Made by a program: the position numbers and the translations under genes
The notes under the pieces: model-generated
Told to the model about the DNA's origin: nothing
Seen by the model: only the letters and a program-made list of their open reading frames with translations
Databases searched by the model: none
Shown: piece after piece, positions 53,394 to 62,950 of the stretch
Numbering within the stretch: the first letter of the stretch is position 1
How the letters are laid out: every line of letters starts with the position of its first letter
DNA from: Microbacterium sp. STN6
GTDB taxonomy: Bacteria; Actinomycetota; Actinomycetes; Actinomycetales; Microbacteriaceae
Direction: 5' to 3'
Length of the DNA: 64,000 bases
Assembly: GCF_026410545.1 (NCBI RefSeq)
Contig: NZ_JAPMIT010000002.1
Span: 1 to 64,000, forward strand

Positions 53394-56300
53394 TCACAGC
53401 CCTCGCACCAAAGCACGCAGCTCACGGCACGTGAGCGCGGCGTACGCGGCCTCCATCGCCTCTCTCGGCTCGAGGTCGCGTACCGCCGCCTCCGCCGCCT
53501 CGACGGCGTCGGCGCCGAACCGGGCGAGGGCGCTCTCTCGTACGCGCTCCCGGCGAAGCGAGGGGAAGTCCTGGCGGCTTCCCAGGGCGCCGGCCAGGGC
53601 GAACAGGCGCAGGGGGACCATGCCGATCTCGGCTGATTCGTGCTCGGCTGATTCGTGCTCGGCCGAATGAGCGAGCAGCCATCCAGCGATCCCGAGAAGC
53701 CCCGAGCCGGTGACGGGAAGGTCTGCCAGACGACCGCGCACACGCGCTGTCACGAGGATCTCGACGCGCAGGGCCCGCGCCAGCTCTCGTACCTCGGGCA
53801 ACGCCGACTTGCCGGCATGTACGTGAGCGAGAAGGCAGCTTGCCGAGACCATGATGCGCCACGGCGCGTTGGGCGGGGGAGTGCTGCCGAATGATGCCGC
53901 CGCCCGCCGGTAGGCCTTCAGGCCCTCGGCGACGCTGCCCCGGGCGAGGGCGACTTCTGCGAGACCGGCGCGACCGATCCCGAGGCGCTCCGGCGCCGCC
54001 TGGTCCACGGTCGGCTCACCACCGGCGATGTAGCCGTCGAACATGCGCTCGGCCGTGTCGATCTGGCCCACAGCCAGCCGGTTGACCGCGACAATCCAGT
54101 GCAGGTGATCGAGGTCGCCGCTGGCCTGCAACTCGCGCATCCCGCGCTCAGCCGTCTCGACCCACTGCAGTGCCTCGTGCGCCCGGCTGCTCTGGCTGTA
54201 CAGCTCGGCCATGGATTGGGCGGCGGTCGACGCAGCCCACACGTTGCCGTTGCGCTCGGAGGTCTGCCACGAGCGCATGCTTGCCTTCAGTGCTCGCTCG
54301 ATCTGCCCGTTGTTCTCCATCAGTTGCGCCATCAGAAGGTCAGCGAGCGCGGTGATCCGGGGGTCGTCCGACTCGAGGTACGACTGCAGAATCACGTCGA
54401 AGGACTCAGGCTGTGACAGCGCCGTGACGGTGATGCTCGCGAGCATGTCGAGCACCGGATCGGAGGACGACGCCTGCCGCTTCAGCCTCCGCAGCCGGCC
54501 GAACGCGACGAGCGCCGACCGGTTATTGTCGAAAATCGAGCTCGTGCCCGCGATCGCGAGACTGGCGATGACGGCATCGAGGTGGTCCGCGTCCGGCATG
54601 TATCGGCGCAGGGCCGACACGATCGACGGGCCGAAACCGGCGGCATCCGAATGCGCGCCCCTCAGTGACCAGTAGTAGCCGATCGTCGCGAAGAGCGAGG
54701 CTACGATATCGGGTCGCGAGGTGTCGAGGGCGTGGCGCAGCGCCGAGACCAGGTTCTCCTGCTCCAGCGTGATGGCGCGGAAGGTGCGCAGCTGGTCGGC
54801 GGAGTTGAGGCCAGCGGCGGTCGCCCGCGCGAACCATTCGGCCCAGCGCAGCATCGCCTCGTCGACCGAGGCATCCTCACCCGCGTCGACGAGGGCCATC
54901 TGGCCGAATTCGCGCACCGTTTCGAGCATGCGGTAACGCAGGTCGCCCGTGAGCGGCTCCTCGGCGACCTGCACGAGCGACTGGCCGATCAGCCCTTCCA
55001 GCGCGTCGGTCACGTCTTCGCCGCCGACGCTGCCGACCCGCTGCGCGGCGTCGGCGCTGAACCCGTCACTGAATCGCGCGAGCCGCCGCAGCAGCACCCG
55101 CTCGGCCTCGGTCAGCAGGTTCCAGCTCCAGTCGATGACCGCGAGCAGGGTGCGGTGCCGTTCTGGCGCCGTGCGCTCGCCGCTCGTGAGCAGGGCGAAG
55201 CGGTTGCCGAGACGCCGTTCTATCTCATCGACGGGCATCGAGCGGATGCGGGCTGCCGCGAGCTCGATCGCCAGGGGCAACCCGTCGAGCCGCTCGCACA
55301 GCCGGCCGATCACGTCCGCAGGCAGCCAGGCGCCGGGCCGCGCCGCCCGCGCACGCTCCATGAACAGGGTGACGGCCGGGCCGAGCTCGCCCGGCCTACC
55401 GCTGGCCAGCGAGTCGAGCGGATACACCTGCTCGCCGCCGATCGCGAGCGGCGCCCGGCTGGTCGCAAGAACCCGCACGTTCGGCGCCTGCGCCAGGATC
55501 TCCTCGATCCACCCGGCGGCGGCATCGATCACGTGTTCGCAGTTGTCGACGATGAGCAGCGTCGCTCGCTCGCGAAGCACCCCGAGAATGCGCTCGCGCA
55601 CGTCGAGCCTGGCGCTCGGCTCGGTGAGCGTGAGCCGGCTGCTCGTGACCTCGCGGATGCCCAGTGTCGACGCGAGCGCCAGCGTGATGTCGTCGGCGCT
55701 GCGCACGCCAGCGAGCTCGACGACGACGACCGCCGGCGCGGCGGCCGTGCGGTGACCCATCTCTTGTGCAAGGCGCGTCTTGCCGAGGCCTCCCGGTCCG
55801 AGAATCGTCACGAGCCGCGAAAGGTCGAGCAGAGCCTCGAGCGCCGCAATGTCGCCGTCGCGGCCGAGAAGCGCGTTCGGTGCGCTGCGCAGCCCGATGC
55901 GCACTCGCCTGCCGGCCGCGGACGCCCCCGACGCGTCGCCGCGCATGAGGTCGGCGTTGAGTGCGACGAGCGCCGCGGAGGGGTCGCTGCCGAGGTCGTC
56001 GGCGAGCCTCGCCCGCATGTCGGCGAAGACCTGCAGCGCCTCGCCGAGGCGACCGAGCGCGGCGAGTGCGCGCATCCGCTGGGCTGCAACGGCCTCGTCG
56101 TAGGGGAACGTGCCGGTCAGCGTGTCGAGGTCGGCGAGGGCCTTCTCGGCCTCGCCCGATTGCAGCCACGCGGATGCGCGCAGCCGCACCAGGTCATCAC
56201 GCAGCGAAGCGGCTCGTGCTGCCAGCGCCCCCGCCAGCTCGCCCTCGCCGAGGTCTGCGCCGGCATCCCCCTGCCAGAGCGACAGCGCCTGGGAGGCGAG

Positions 56301-56702
56301 CGCCGCCGTGCGCGTGCTGTCGCCGTCGGCCTGCGCGGCCCGGCCGGCCTCACGAAGGCGGCCGGCAACCGCCAGGTCGACGCTGTCGGGGTCGGCGAGC
56401 GCGTAGCCGTTCGCGTTCGAGGCGATCAGGCCGTCTGCGCTCGCCTGCCGCAGCCGGGAGACGAGGGTCTGCAGGGCCGCCTTCGCGCCGCGCGGGGGAG
56501 CCTCGCCCCAGAGGTCGTCGATGAGCTGGGGCACCGAGACCGTGGCGCCCGACGCGAGGGCGAGGGCGGCGATGAACGCCTTGGCGCGCACGCCGGAGGG
56601 CTCGGTCAACTCGCCGTGGCGATCGGCGATGCGCACCGGGCCGAGCACCCGCACCGAGAGCGCATGGCTGGTGGCCGGCCGGCCGGTTGCGGGGGAGAGC
56701 AC
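53394..56702 (-). CDS. AfsR/SARP-family regulator with NB-ARC and TPR domains
   Basis: 1102 residues. An OmpR-like winged helix (about 15-95) is followed by a bacterial transcriptional activator domain (about 100-250), an NB-ARC/STAND ATPase with GPGGLGKTR (about 304-312) and LLIVDNCEHV, and a long helical TPR-like C-terminal region. STAND regulators are ATP-driven switches that activate secondary-metabolite or export genes. It faces the ABC exporter, whose promoter carries 11-bp repeats. A tandem EHESA repeat occurs near residue 1010. Leaderless GTG: TAAACT, 6 nt. Confidence 0.92.
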   Translation of the reverse strand: MLSPATGRPATSHALSVRVLGPVRIADRHGELTEPSGVRAKAFIAALALASGATVSVPQLIDDLWGEAPPRGAKAALQTLVSRLRQASADGLIASNANGYALADPDSVDLAVAGRLREAGRAAQADGDSTRTAALASQALSLWQGDAGADLGEGELAGALAARAASLRDDLVRLRASAWLQSGEAEKALADLDTLTGTFPYDEAVAAQRMRALAALGRLGEALQVFADMRARLADDLGSDPSAALVALNADLMRGDASGASAAGRRVRIGLRSAPNALLGRDGDIAALEALLDLSRLVTILGPGGLGKTRLAQEMGHRTAAAPAVVVVELAGVRSADDITLALASTLGIREVTSSRLTLTEPSARLDVRERILGVLRERATLLIVDNCEHVIDAAAGWIEEILAQAPNVRVLATSRAPLAIGGEQVYPLDSLASGRPGELGPAVTLFMERARAARPGAWLPADVIGRLCERLDGLPLAIELAAARIRSMPVDEIERRLGNRFALLTSGERTAPERHRTLLAVIDWSWNLLTEAERVLLRRLARFSDGFSADAAQRVGSVGGEDVTDALEGLIGQSLVQVAEEPLTGDLRYRMLETVREFGQMALVDAGEDASVDEAMLRWAEWFARATAAGLNSADQLRTFRAITLEQENLVSALRHALDTSRPDIVASLFATIGYYWSLRGAHSDAAGFGPSIVSALRRYMPDADHLDAVIASLAIAGTSSIFDNNRSALVAFGRLRRLKRQASSSDPVLDMLASITVTALSQPESFDVILQSYLESDDPRITALADLLMAQLMENNGQIERALKASMRSWQTSERNGNVWAASTAAQSMAELYSQSSRAHEALQWVETAERGMRELQASGDLDHLHWIVAVNRLAVGQIDTAERMFDGYIAGGEPTVDQAAPERLGIGRAGLAEVALARGSVAEGLKAYRRAAASFGSTPPPNAPWRIMVSASCLLAHVHAGKSALPEVRELARALRVEILVTARVRGRLADLPVTGSGLLGIAGWLLAHSAEHESAEHESAEIGMVPLRLFALAGALGSRQDFPSLRRERVRESALARFGADAVEAAEAAVRDLEPREAMEAAYAALTCRELRALVRGL

Positions 56703-56708
56703 GTGGCG

Positions 56709-56714
56709 AGTTTA
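56709..56714 (-). promoter_or_regulatory. Leaderless -10 element TAAACT
   Basis: Minus-strand TAAACT, 6 nt, then the GTG at 56702. Confidence 0.55.
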
Positions 56715-56725
56715 CGGCAGGGGAT

Positions 56726-56977
56726 TCAGCCCGCGGTGGGCGGGCTCGCCGCCGGGGAGTCGGCTACCTCTGCGTTCGGGCCTGGCGTGAGGGTGGCGAG
56801 GTAATGCATGACGCCGTTGATGTGCTCGGCGGCCCTCGGGTCGTCGTCTTTCAGTGCCCACCATGCCTGCCCGCCGAGTGCGAGCGCCTTCTCGGGCTGG
56901 CCGGCGTCGCCGAGCTGGCGCAGCGCTTTCGCGAGCAGCTTGACGACGTCGCGCTCGGGTGGGCGGGTGCTTGCCAT
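56726..56977 (-). CDS. Small hypothetical protein, helical
   Basis: 83 residues: MASTRPPERDVVKLLAK start, a helical hairpin (LLAKALRQLGDAGQPEKALALGGQAWWALKDDD) resembling a single TPR-like pair, then a helix and a Pro/Ala/Ser tail. It is the last gene of a probable operon after metY and the CoA-binding gene (38-nt gap). Function unknown. Confidence 0.6.
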   Translation of the reverse strand: MASTRPPERDVVKLLAKALRQLGDAGQPEKALALGGQAWWALKDDDPRAAEHINGVMHYLATLTPGPNAEVADSPAASPPTAG

Positions 56978-57015
56978 GGTGTGCGGCTTCTTCGTGGATG
57001 GAGCGGTCGATGGTG

Positions 57016-57633
57016 TCAGCGGATGGTCTTGCGGCTGGTGATCTGGCCGGTGTCGAAGCCGAGCAGGTGCAGGCCGCCGTGGAAGCGGGCGTGCTCCACT
57101 TTGATGCAGCGGTCCATGACGACGGTCAGGCCCTTCTCCTCGCCGTAGTACGCGGCCTGCTCGTTCCAGATGCCGAGCTGCACCCAGATCGTCGTGGCGC
57201 CGATCGCGACGACGTCGTCGATGACCGCCGGAATGTCGGCCGGCTTGCGGAACACGTCGACGATGTCGGGCACCTCCGGCAGGTCGGCGAGCGAGGCGTA
57301 GGCCTTCTGGCCCAGGATCGTGCCGGCGTTGGGGTTGACGAAGTAGAGGCGGTAGTCGCTCGACTGGCTGAGGTATGTGGCGACGAAGTAGCTCGAGCGC
57401 TTCGGGTTGGGTGAGGCGCCGACGATGGCAACAGACTTCGCCTTGCGAAGGATGGCCAGCCGTTCCTTCGCGTCCGGGCCCACCCATGTGCGCTGCTTCT
57501 TCAGCAGCTTCGCCAGCGGCGAGCTCGCCGGAACCTGGCAGCTCAGCCCGTTGGCGAGGTGCGTCGTGACGAGGTCGGTGTCGGCCGCCGCGCCTGCGGC
57601 GGCGGTTGCGTCTTCGGCCTGCGTGGTGCTCAT
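57016..57633 (-). CDS. CoA-binding domain protein
   Basis: A 205-residue protein. The Rossmann-type CoA_binding_2 domain (about 60-190) has SVAIVGASPNPKRSSYFVATYL, LYFVNPNAGTILGQKAYASLADLP and VDVFRKPADIPAVIDDVVAIGATTIWVQLGI. An Ala-rich leader of 25 residues precedes it. Members bind CoA or related nucleotides. It lies 16 nt after metY and is probably co-transcribed with it. Confidence 0.88.
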   Translation of the reverse strand: MSTTQAEDATAAAGAAADTDLVTTHLANGLSCQVPASSPLAKLLKKQRTWVGPDAKERLAILRKAKSVAIVGASPNPKRSSYFVATYLSQSSDYRLYFVNPNAGTILGQKAYASLADLPEVPDIVDVFRKPADIPAVIDDVVAIGATTIWVQLGIWNEQAAYYGEEKGLTVVMDRCIKVEHARFHGGLHLLGFDTGQITSRKTIR

Positions 57634-57649
57634 GAGTGCCCTCCCGTGC

Positions 57650-58936
57650 CTAGGCACTCGCCTGCGCGAGCGCCTGATCGAGATCGTAGATGATGTCGTC
57701 GGCGTCTTCGATGCCGACGCTGATGCGCACCACACCTGGCAGCACCCCGGCGTCGTGCAGCTGCTGCTCGTTCAGCTGCGCGTGCGTGGTGGAGGCGGGG
57801 TGGATCACGAGGGTCTTGGCGTCGCCGATGTTCGCGAGGTGGCTGGCCAGGTTGACGGACTCGATGAATGTCTGGCCTGCGGCGCGGCCACCCTTGACGA
57901 CGAAGCTGAACACCGAGCCCGGCCCCTTGGGCAGGTACTTCAGTGCACGGTCGTGATGCGGATGCGAGGGCAGGCCCGCCCAGTAGACGTGCTCGATGCG
58001 CGGGTCTGCGTCGAGCCACTCGGCGACGGCCCGCGCGTTGTCGACGTGCGCCTGCACCCGGAACGGCAGGGTCTCGACACCCTGCGCGAGCAGGAACGCC
58101 GAGTGCGGCGCAAGCGCGGGGCCGATGTCGCGCAGCTGCTCGGCGCGCAGCCGCGTGAGGAACGCGTACTCGCCGAAGTTGCCCGACCACTCGAGGCCGC
58201 CATAGGTGGGCACGGGCTCGGAGAACAGCGGGAACCGCTCGCTGTCCCACTCGAACCGGCCGGACTCCACGACGATGCCGCCGAGCGCGGTGCCGTGCCC
58301 ACCGAGGAATTTGGTGGCCGAGTGCACGGCGATATCCGCGCCCCATTCGAACGGGCGGTTCAGGTAGGGCGTCGCGATGGTGGAGTCGATGATGAGAGGG
58401 ATGCCGGCGGCGTGCGCCACCTCGGCGAGTGCCTCGATATCGGCGATCTCGCCGGAGGGATTCGCGATGGTCTCGGCGAAGATGAACTTGGTCTTGTCGG
58501 TGATGGCTGCCGCGTAGTCCTCGGCGTTCGAGGAGGGCACGAACGTGGTGTCGACCCCGAAGCGGCGCAGCGTGACGTCGAGCTGGGTGATTGAACCGCC
58601 GTAGAGGTTGGCCGAGGCGACGATATGGTCGCCGGCGCCGGCCAGGGATGCGAACGTGATGTACTGCGCGGCGAGCCCGGATGCCGTCGCGACGGCTCCG
58701 AGGCCGCCCTCAAGGCTGGCGACGCGCTCCTCGAAGCTCGCCACGGTCGGGTTCGAGAGACGGGAGTAGACGTTGCCGTACTTCTGCAGCGCGAAGCGGG
58801 CAGCGGCATCCGCTGTGTCGTCGAAGACGAATGCACTCGACGGGTAGATGGGCAGGGCGCGAGAGCCCGTCACCTGGTCGGGAATGTTGCCTGCGTGAAT
58901 CGCACGCGTGCGGAAGCCGTATTCGCGATCTGCCAT
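57650..58936 (-). CDS. metY: O-acetylhomoserine aminocarboxypropyltransferase
   Basis: A 428-residue PLP enzyme of the Cys/Met metabolism family that makes homocysteine from O-acetylhomoserine and sulfide. YSRLSNPTVASFEERVASLEGG, TASGLAAQ and YGGSIT are N-terminal motifs, DSTIATPYLNRPFEWGADIAVHSATKFLGGHG contains the PLP Lys in SATKF, and the C-terminus has the LVIHPASTTHAQL loop of MetY rather than MetB. Leaderless: TAGCGT lies 7 nt before the ATG. First gene of the operon. Confidence 0.93.
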   Translation of the reverse strand: MADREYGFRTRAIHAGNIPDQVTGSRALPIYPSSAFVFDDTADAAARFALQKYGNVYSRLSNPTVASFEERVASLEGGLGAVATASGLAAQYITFASLAGAGDHIVASANLYGGSITQLDVTLRRFGVDTTFVPSSNAEDYAAAITDKTKFIFAETIANPSGEIADIEALAEVAHAAGIPLIIDSTIATPYLNRPFEWGADIAVHSATKFLGGHGTALGGIVVESGRFEWDSERFPLFSEPVPTYGGLEWSGNFGEYAFLTRLRAEQLRDIGPALAPHSAFLLAQGVETLPFRVQAHVDNARAVAEWLDADPRIEHVYWAGLPSHPHHDRALKYLPKGPGSVFSFVVKGGRAAGQTFIESVNLASHLANIGDAKTLVIHPASTTHAQLNEQQLHDAGVLPGVVRISVGIEDADDIIYDLDQALAQASA

Positions 58937-58943
58937 GCGCTCA

Positions 58944-58949
58944 ACGCTA
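58944..58949 (-). promoter_or_regulatory. Leaderless -10 element TAGCGT
   Basis: Minus-strand TAGCGT, 7 nt, then the ATG at 58936. Confidence 0.55.
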
Positions 58950-59023
58950 CCGTTCGCCGCTCGCCGCCCGGCCCGACCGCGTAACACGCGGCAACGCGGG
59001 TGCGGGTTGTGCCGCAGCGTTCC

Positions 59024-60124
59024 TCAGCGGTGGTGGAACTGGGCGACCATCGGGCACTCGAACGGGTCGCGGGCGGCGAGGCCCACTCGGTTCAGGTACT
59101 CGACGACGATGCGGTACGAGTTCACGAGGCCCGTCTCGGTGTATTCGATGTCGTGCGTCTTGCAGTACTCGCGCACGATCTCCTGCGCGCGCCGCAGGTG
59201 CGGCCTCGGCATGTTGGGGAACAGGTGGTGCTCGACCTGGTAGTTGAGGCCGCCCATGAAGATATCCATGACGAAGCCACCGCGAATGTTGCGCGAGGTC
59301 AGCACCTGACGACGCAGGAAGTCGACCTTGCTGTCGCGCGGCAGGATCGGCATTCCCTTGTGGTTGGGCGCGAAGGTCGAGCCCATGTAGAGGCCGAAGA
59401 CGGCCATCTGCACACCGATGAACGCGAACGCCATGCCCAGCGGCAGGAAGTAGAAGATGACCGCGAGATAACCGATGATTCGGATGCTGAGCAGCGTGAT
59501 CTCCAGGCCGCGACGATCCACCTTGCCCCGCCCGAAGACGGTGCGGAACGCGTGCAGGTGCAGGTTCACGCCCTCGCCGAGGAGTGCCGGGAAGAAGAGG
59601 TAGCCCTGTCGACGCGCGAGGAACGCGGAGATGCCCGTCAGCTTCTCGGCGTGCTCCTTCTGGAAGACGATGAAGTCGGGGTCGATGTCGGGGTCGAGGC
59701 CGGCCGTGTTCGGCTTGCCGTGATGCCTCGAATGCTTGTTCATCCACCACGAGTAGCTGATGCCCACCACGAGGTCGGCCAGGTAGCGGCCGGCCCGGTC
59801 GTTGGCCTTGCCCGATTCGAACACCTGCCGATGCGACGCCTCGTGGGCGAGGAACGCGAACTGGGTGAGGATGATGCCGAGGGCGCCCGCCATGAGCAGC
59901 TGGAACCAACTGTCGCCCAGCAGGGTGAAGCCGGTGACGACGCCGCCGAGCGCCACAGCGAGCGCGGCGAACATGATCCAGTAATAGGCGCGCCGGCGGC
60001 GCAGCAGCCCAAGGTTTCGCACGGTGTGCAGCAGGCCCGAGTAATCCGTCGTCGGATTCTTGCCGTTGCCGCCGGGGCGAGTCTTGACGATACGGACGGA
60101 CGGAGCGGGCACGGTAGCCGACAT
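59024..60124 (-). CDS. Acyl-CoA/acyl-lipid desaturase
   Basis: A 366-residue membrane di-iron desaturase. The histidine boxes are HEASH (about 94-98), HSRHH (about 130-134) and QVEHH (about 295-299, with LFPNMPR). There are two pairs of transmembrane helices. It inserts double bonds in fatty-acyl chains, as in membrane adaptation. GGAGG lies 5 nt before the ATG. Confidence 0.92.
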   Translation of the reverse strand: MSATVPAPSVRIVKTRPGGNGKNPTTDYSGLLHTVRNLGLLRRRRAYYWIMFAALAVALGGVVTGFTLLGDSWFQLLMAGALGIILTQFAFLAHEASHRQVFESGKANDRAGRYLADLVVGISYSWWMNKHSRHHGKPNTAGLDPDIDPDFIVFQKEHAEKLTGISAFLARRQGYLFFPALLGEGVNLHLHAFRTVFGRGKVDRRGLEITLLSIRIIGYLAVIFYFLPLGMAFAFIGVQMAVFGLYMGSTFAPNHKGMPILPRDSKVDFLRRQVLTSRNIRGGFVMDIFMGGLNYQVEHHLFPNMPRPHLRRAQEIVREYCKTHDIEYTETGLVNSYRIVVEYLNRVGLAARDPFECPMVAQFHHR

Positions 60125-60236
60125 GAGTCCTCCTTTGGTGTGGACTTCTCAGCCGGGTGAAACGAGCAATGCGCCCTGGGTGATGCAGATGAGCCTCACG
60201 CTACGCGCACGGGCTGAGAATGCGCTGACGCCGCGC

Positions 60237-62003
60237 CTACCGCCAACCGGGGATCCAGATGTGCAGCTGCCAGTACCAGAACGGAATCTGCTCGCCGGTC
60301 CACAGCGGCCAGAAGAAGGCGCTGACCACGGTCACGAAGAACAGGAAGACGGCGACCAGCCACAGGCCGCGCTGGCGGCGCCAGCGCGCATCCGCTCGAC
60401 TGCCCAGGATAAGCGCGATGACGGCGGCGATGCCGAGAACCATGTACGGCTCGTACGCGATGGTGTAGAACTCGAAGATCGTGCGGTTGATGTACAGCAG
60501 CCACGGCAGGTAGCCCGCGCCGAACCCCATGAGAATGGCGCCGACCTGCCATTCCCGGAAGCGGATGAGCCGGTACACCAGGTACACGGCGCATGCGGTG
60601 CCCGCCCACCAGATGAGGGGGTTGCCCATTCCGGTGATGGCCGAGGAGCAGTCGCTCGCGGTGCAGCCGGCCTGTCCGGCGCTCGTGCCCAGGTAGTACA
60701 TGCTCGTCGGGCGCAGCATGAGCAGCCACTCGAACGGGTTCGATTGATACGGATGCGGCACATGCAGGTTGATGCTGTAGTTGTACATGGCCGTCTGGTA
60801 GTGCCAGAGGTTCTGGAACCAGAGCGGCACCCAGTCGAGCAGGCCCGACCAGCGCGTGCCCTCGGTCTCGGCCCAGTGCCGGTAGAAGCCGCCCGAGGTG
60901 GCGAGCCAGCCCGCCCACGTGGACATGTAGGTGACGAGGGCGAGCGGCACCATGATGAGGAACGTCGCCGGCCCCTGCTTGAGCACGGCTGCGCTGGTGA
61001 AGAACGGCAGGCCGAGGCGGCGGCGCGCGACCGCGTCGACGACCACGGTGTAAACCGCGAAGAACGCCAGGAAGTACAGGCCGGACCACTTGACGCCGCT
61101 GCACAGCCCGAGAAGCAGCGCCGCCGCCAGCAGCCACGGCCGCCACCAGAGGGTCGGGCCCCAGTCGACCGTGCGGCCAGCCGCTCTCGCCGCCGCGACC
61201 CGCGTCTCGAGCCGGCGCGTGAACCAGGTGCGGTCGGCGAGAATCGCCCAGAATGCCAGCAACGCCAGGAACATGACCGAGTTGTCGAGCAGCGCCACCC
61301 GGCTCATGACGATGGCATGCCCATCGACCGCCATAAGAAAGCCCGCGATGGTGGCCACGAGCGTCGAGCGGAACAGCCGGCGGGCCACGAGCGTGACCAC
61401 CAGCACCGCGAGGATGCCGACGAGAGCTGTGCTGATGCGCCAGCCCACGCTGTCGCTCGCGCCGAAGACGGCGAGACCGAGCGCGATGATCCACTTGCCG
61501 AACGGGGGATGCGCCACGAACTCCGGCGCCGAGCTGAAGATGTCGGTGTTGCCGGCGTTGAAGCTCGTGTCGGCCTTGTCTGGCCAGCTCGCCTCGTAGC
61601 CGAAGTGCAGCAGCGTGTACGAATCCTTCACGTAGAAGGTCTCGTCGAACACGAGCGCGTGCGGGTTGCCGAGATCCCACAGCCGCAGCACGGCGGCCAG
61701 CAGGGTCACCGCGAGTGGCGCACCCCAGTACCAGAGGCGCCAGCGTGTGGGCGTGCCGACGGCGCGTGCCCACCAGGCGTCGAGGCGGGTGCCGCGGGGG
61801 TCGCCGGGCGAGAGGGACTGGGGGCGGGGTGTCGCCGTGACGGCCGGCGGTGTGGCGCCGGGCGCATCCGCTGGGCCTGTCCGGCGTACGCTGTCGGTGC
61901 CGTGCGCATCGGCAGTGCCTGCCCGGCTCACGCCGCCGGTGCCGTGCGCCGTGCCGACGACGTCGTCGAAGTCGGGCGTCGGCGGCGTGCTCACGCTGCC
62001 CAT
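60237..62003 (-). CDS. Dolichyl-phosphate-mannose-protein mannosyltransferase (PMT family)
   Basis: A 588-residue GT39-type enzyme. A Pro/Thr/Gly-rich cytoplasmic start (about 1-85) precedes about ten membrane helices; VFDETFYVKD contains the Asp-Glu motif of the first extracellular loop, and HPPFGKW follows. It O-mannosylates exported proteins. ATG 62003 starts the conserved region; a far longer open frame upstream overlaps rsmI on the other strand and is rejected. Divergent from rsmI with 31 bp between starts. Confidence 0.92.
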   Translation of the reverse strand: MGSVSTPPTPDFDDVVGTAHGTGGVSRAGTADAHGTDSVRRTGPADAPGATPPAVTATPRPQSLSPGDPRGTRLDAWWARAVGTPTRWRLWYWGAPLAVTLLAAVLRLWDLGNPHALVFDETFYVKDSYTLLHFGYEASWPDKADTSFNAGNTDIFSSAPEFVAHPPFGKWIIALGLAVFGASDSVGWRISTALVGILAVLVVTLVARRLFRSTLVATIAGFLMAVDGHAIVMSRVALLDNSVMFLALLAFWAILADRTWFTRRLETRVAAARAAGRTVDWGPTLWWRPWLLAAALLLGLCSGVKWSGLYFLAFFAVYTVVVDAVARRRLGLPFFTSAAVLKQGPATFLIMVPLALVTYMSTWAGWLATSGGFYRHWAETEGTRWSGLLDWVPLWFQNLWHYQTAMYNYSINLHVPHPYQSNPFEWLLMLRPTSMYYLGTSAGQAGCTASDCSSAITGMGNPLIWWAGTACAVYLVYRLIRFREWQVGAILMGFGAGYLPWLLYINRTIFEFYTIAYEPYMVLGIAAVIALILGSRADARWRRQRGLWLVAVFLFFVTVVSAFFWPLWTGEQIPFWYWQLHIWIPGWR

Positions 62004-62034
62004 GTTAGTGAGCGCGGGCTGCGAGACTGGGAGC

Positions 62035-62853
62035 ATGATCATCCTGGCCGCGACACCCATAGGCAATCTGAAGGATGCCTCGGCCCGCCTCGTCGACGCG
62101 CTGAGCGTCGCCGAGACGGTCGCCGCGGAGGATACGCGGGTCGCCCAGCGACTGATGGCGGGTCTTGGCATCACCAACCGCCCCCGACTGATCGCCCTGC
62201 ACGACCACAATGAGCGTGAGAAGGCGGCCGATCTCGTGGAGCTCGCACGCGATGCCGACCTGCTCGTGCTGAGCGACGCGGGCATGCCGACCGTCTCTGA
62301 CCCGGGGTTCCACCTGGTCGAGGCTGCGGCCGCGGCGGGCGTCACCGTGACGGCGCTGCCTGGGCCTTCGGCCGTGCTGACGGCGCTCGCCGTGGCGGGC
62401 ATGCCGACCGACCGATTCACGTTCGAGGGGTTCCTGCCGCGCAAGCCGGGTGATCGGGTGGCTCTGCTGCGGCGTCTCGCCGATGAGCAGCGCACCATGG
62501 TGTTCTTCGAGTCGCCGAACCGGCTCGCGGCGGGGCTCGCCGACATCGCCTCCGTGTTCGGCGCCGAGCGACGCGTGGTGGTGTGCCGCGAACTGACGAA
62601 GCTGCACGAGGAGGTGCGGCGCGGCAGCGCGGCCGAGCTGGCCGCCTGGGCCGCCGAGGGCGTGCGCGGCGAGATCTGCGTGGTGGTGGCCGGGGCGCCC
62701 GCGCGCGACGCCGACCCGGCCGACGCGCTCGCGCAGGTTCTCGCGCTCGTCGCCGACGGGGTTCGACTGAAGGATGCGTCGGCCGAGGTCGCCGACGCCA
62801 CCGGGCTGTCCCGGCGTGAGCTGTATCAGGCGGCGCTGGCTGCGCGTCGCTGA
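62035..62853 (+). CDS. rsmI: 16S rRNA 2'-O-ribose C1402 methyltransferase
   Basis: A 272-residue SAM-dependent tetrapyrrole-methylase-fold enzyme. ILAATPIGNLKDAS opens it, then AAEDTRVAQRLM, HDHNEREKA, LLVLSDAGMPTVSDPGFHLVEAA, PGPSAVLTALAVAGMP and FFESPNRLAAGL. It methylates C1402 of 16S rRNA. It has no convincing ribosome site; GAGACT, 6 nt before the ATG, may be a weak leaderless -10. Confidence 0.94.
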   Translation: MIILAATPIGNLKDASARLVDALSVAETVAAEDTRVAQRLMAGLGITNRPRLIALHDHNEREKAADLVELARDADLLVLSDAGMPTVSDPGFHLVEAAAAAGVTVTALPGPSAVLTALAVAGMPTDRFTFEGFLPRKPGDRVALLRRLADEQRTMVFFESPNRLAAGLADIASVFGAERRVVVCRELTKLHEEVRRGSAAELAAWAAEGVRGEICVVVAGAPARDADPADALAQVLALVADGVRLKDASAEVADATGLSRRELYQAALAARR

Positions 62854-62950
62854 GCGCTACGCGGCAGCGCTGTGAGCGCTGTGAGCCCTGTGAACGCGCG
62901 ACGCTCTCGGGGGCGGATGTGCGCGGGCAGCGCGCATCCGCTACCCGTCG

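Noticed and set aside
60060-62213. 717-codon frame opposite the mannosyltransferase
   Set aside because: Shadow frame; its charged low-complexity product has no known fold, and it runs across the pmt and rsmI starts.
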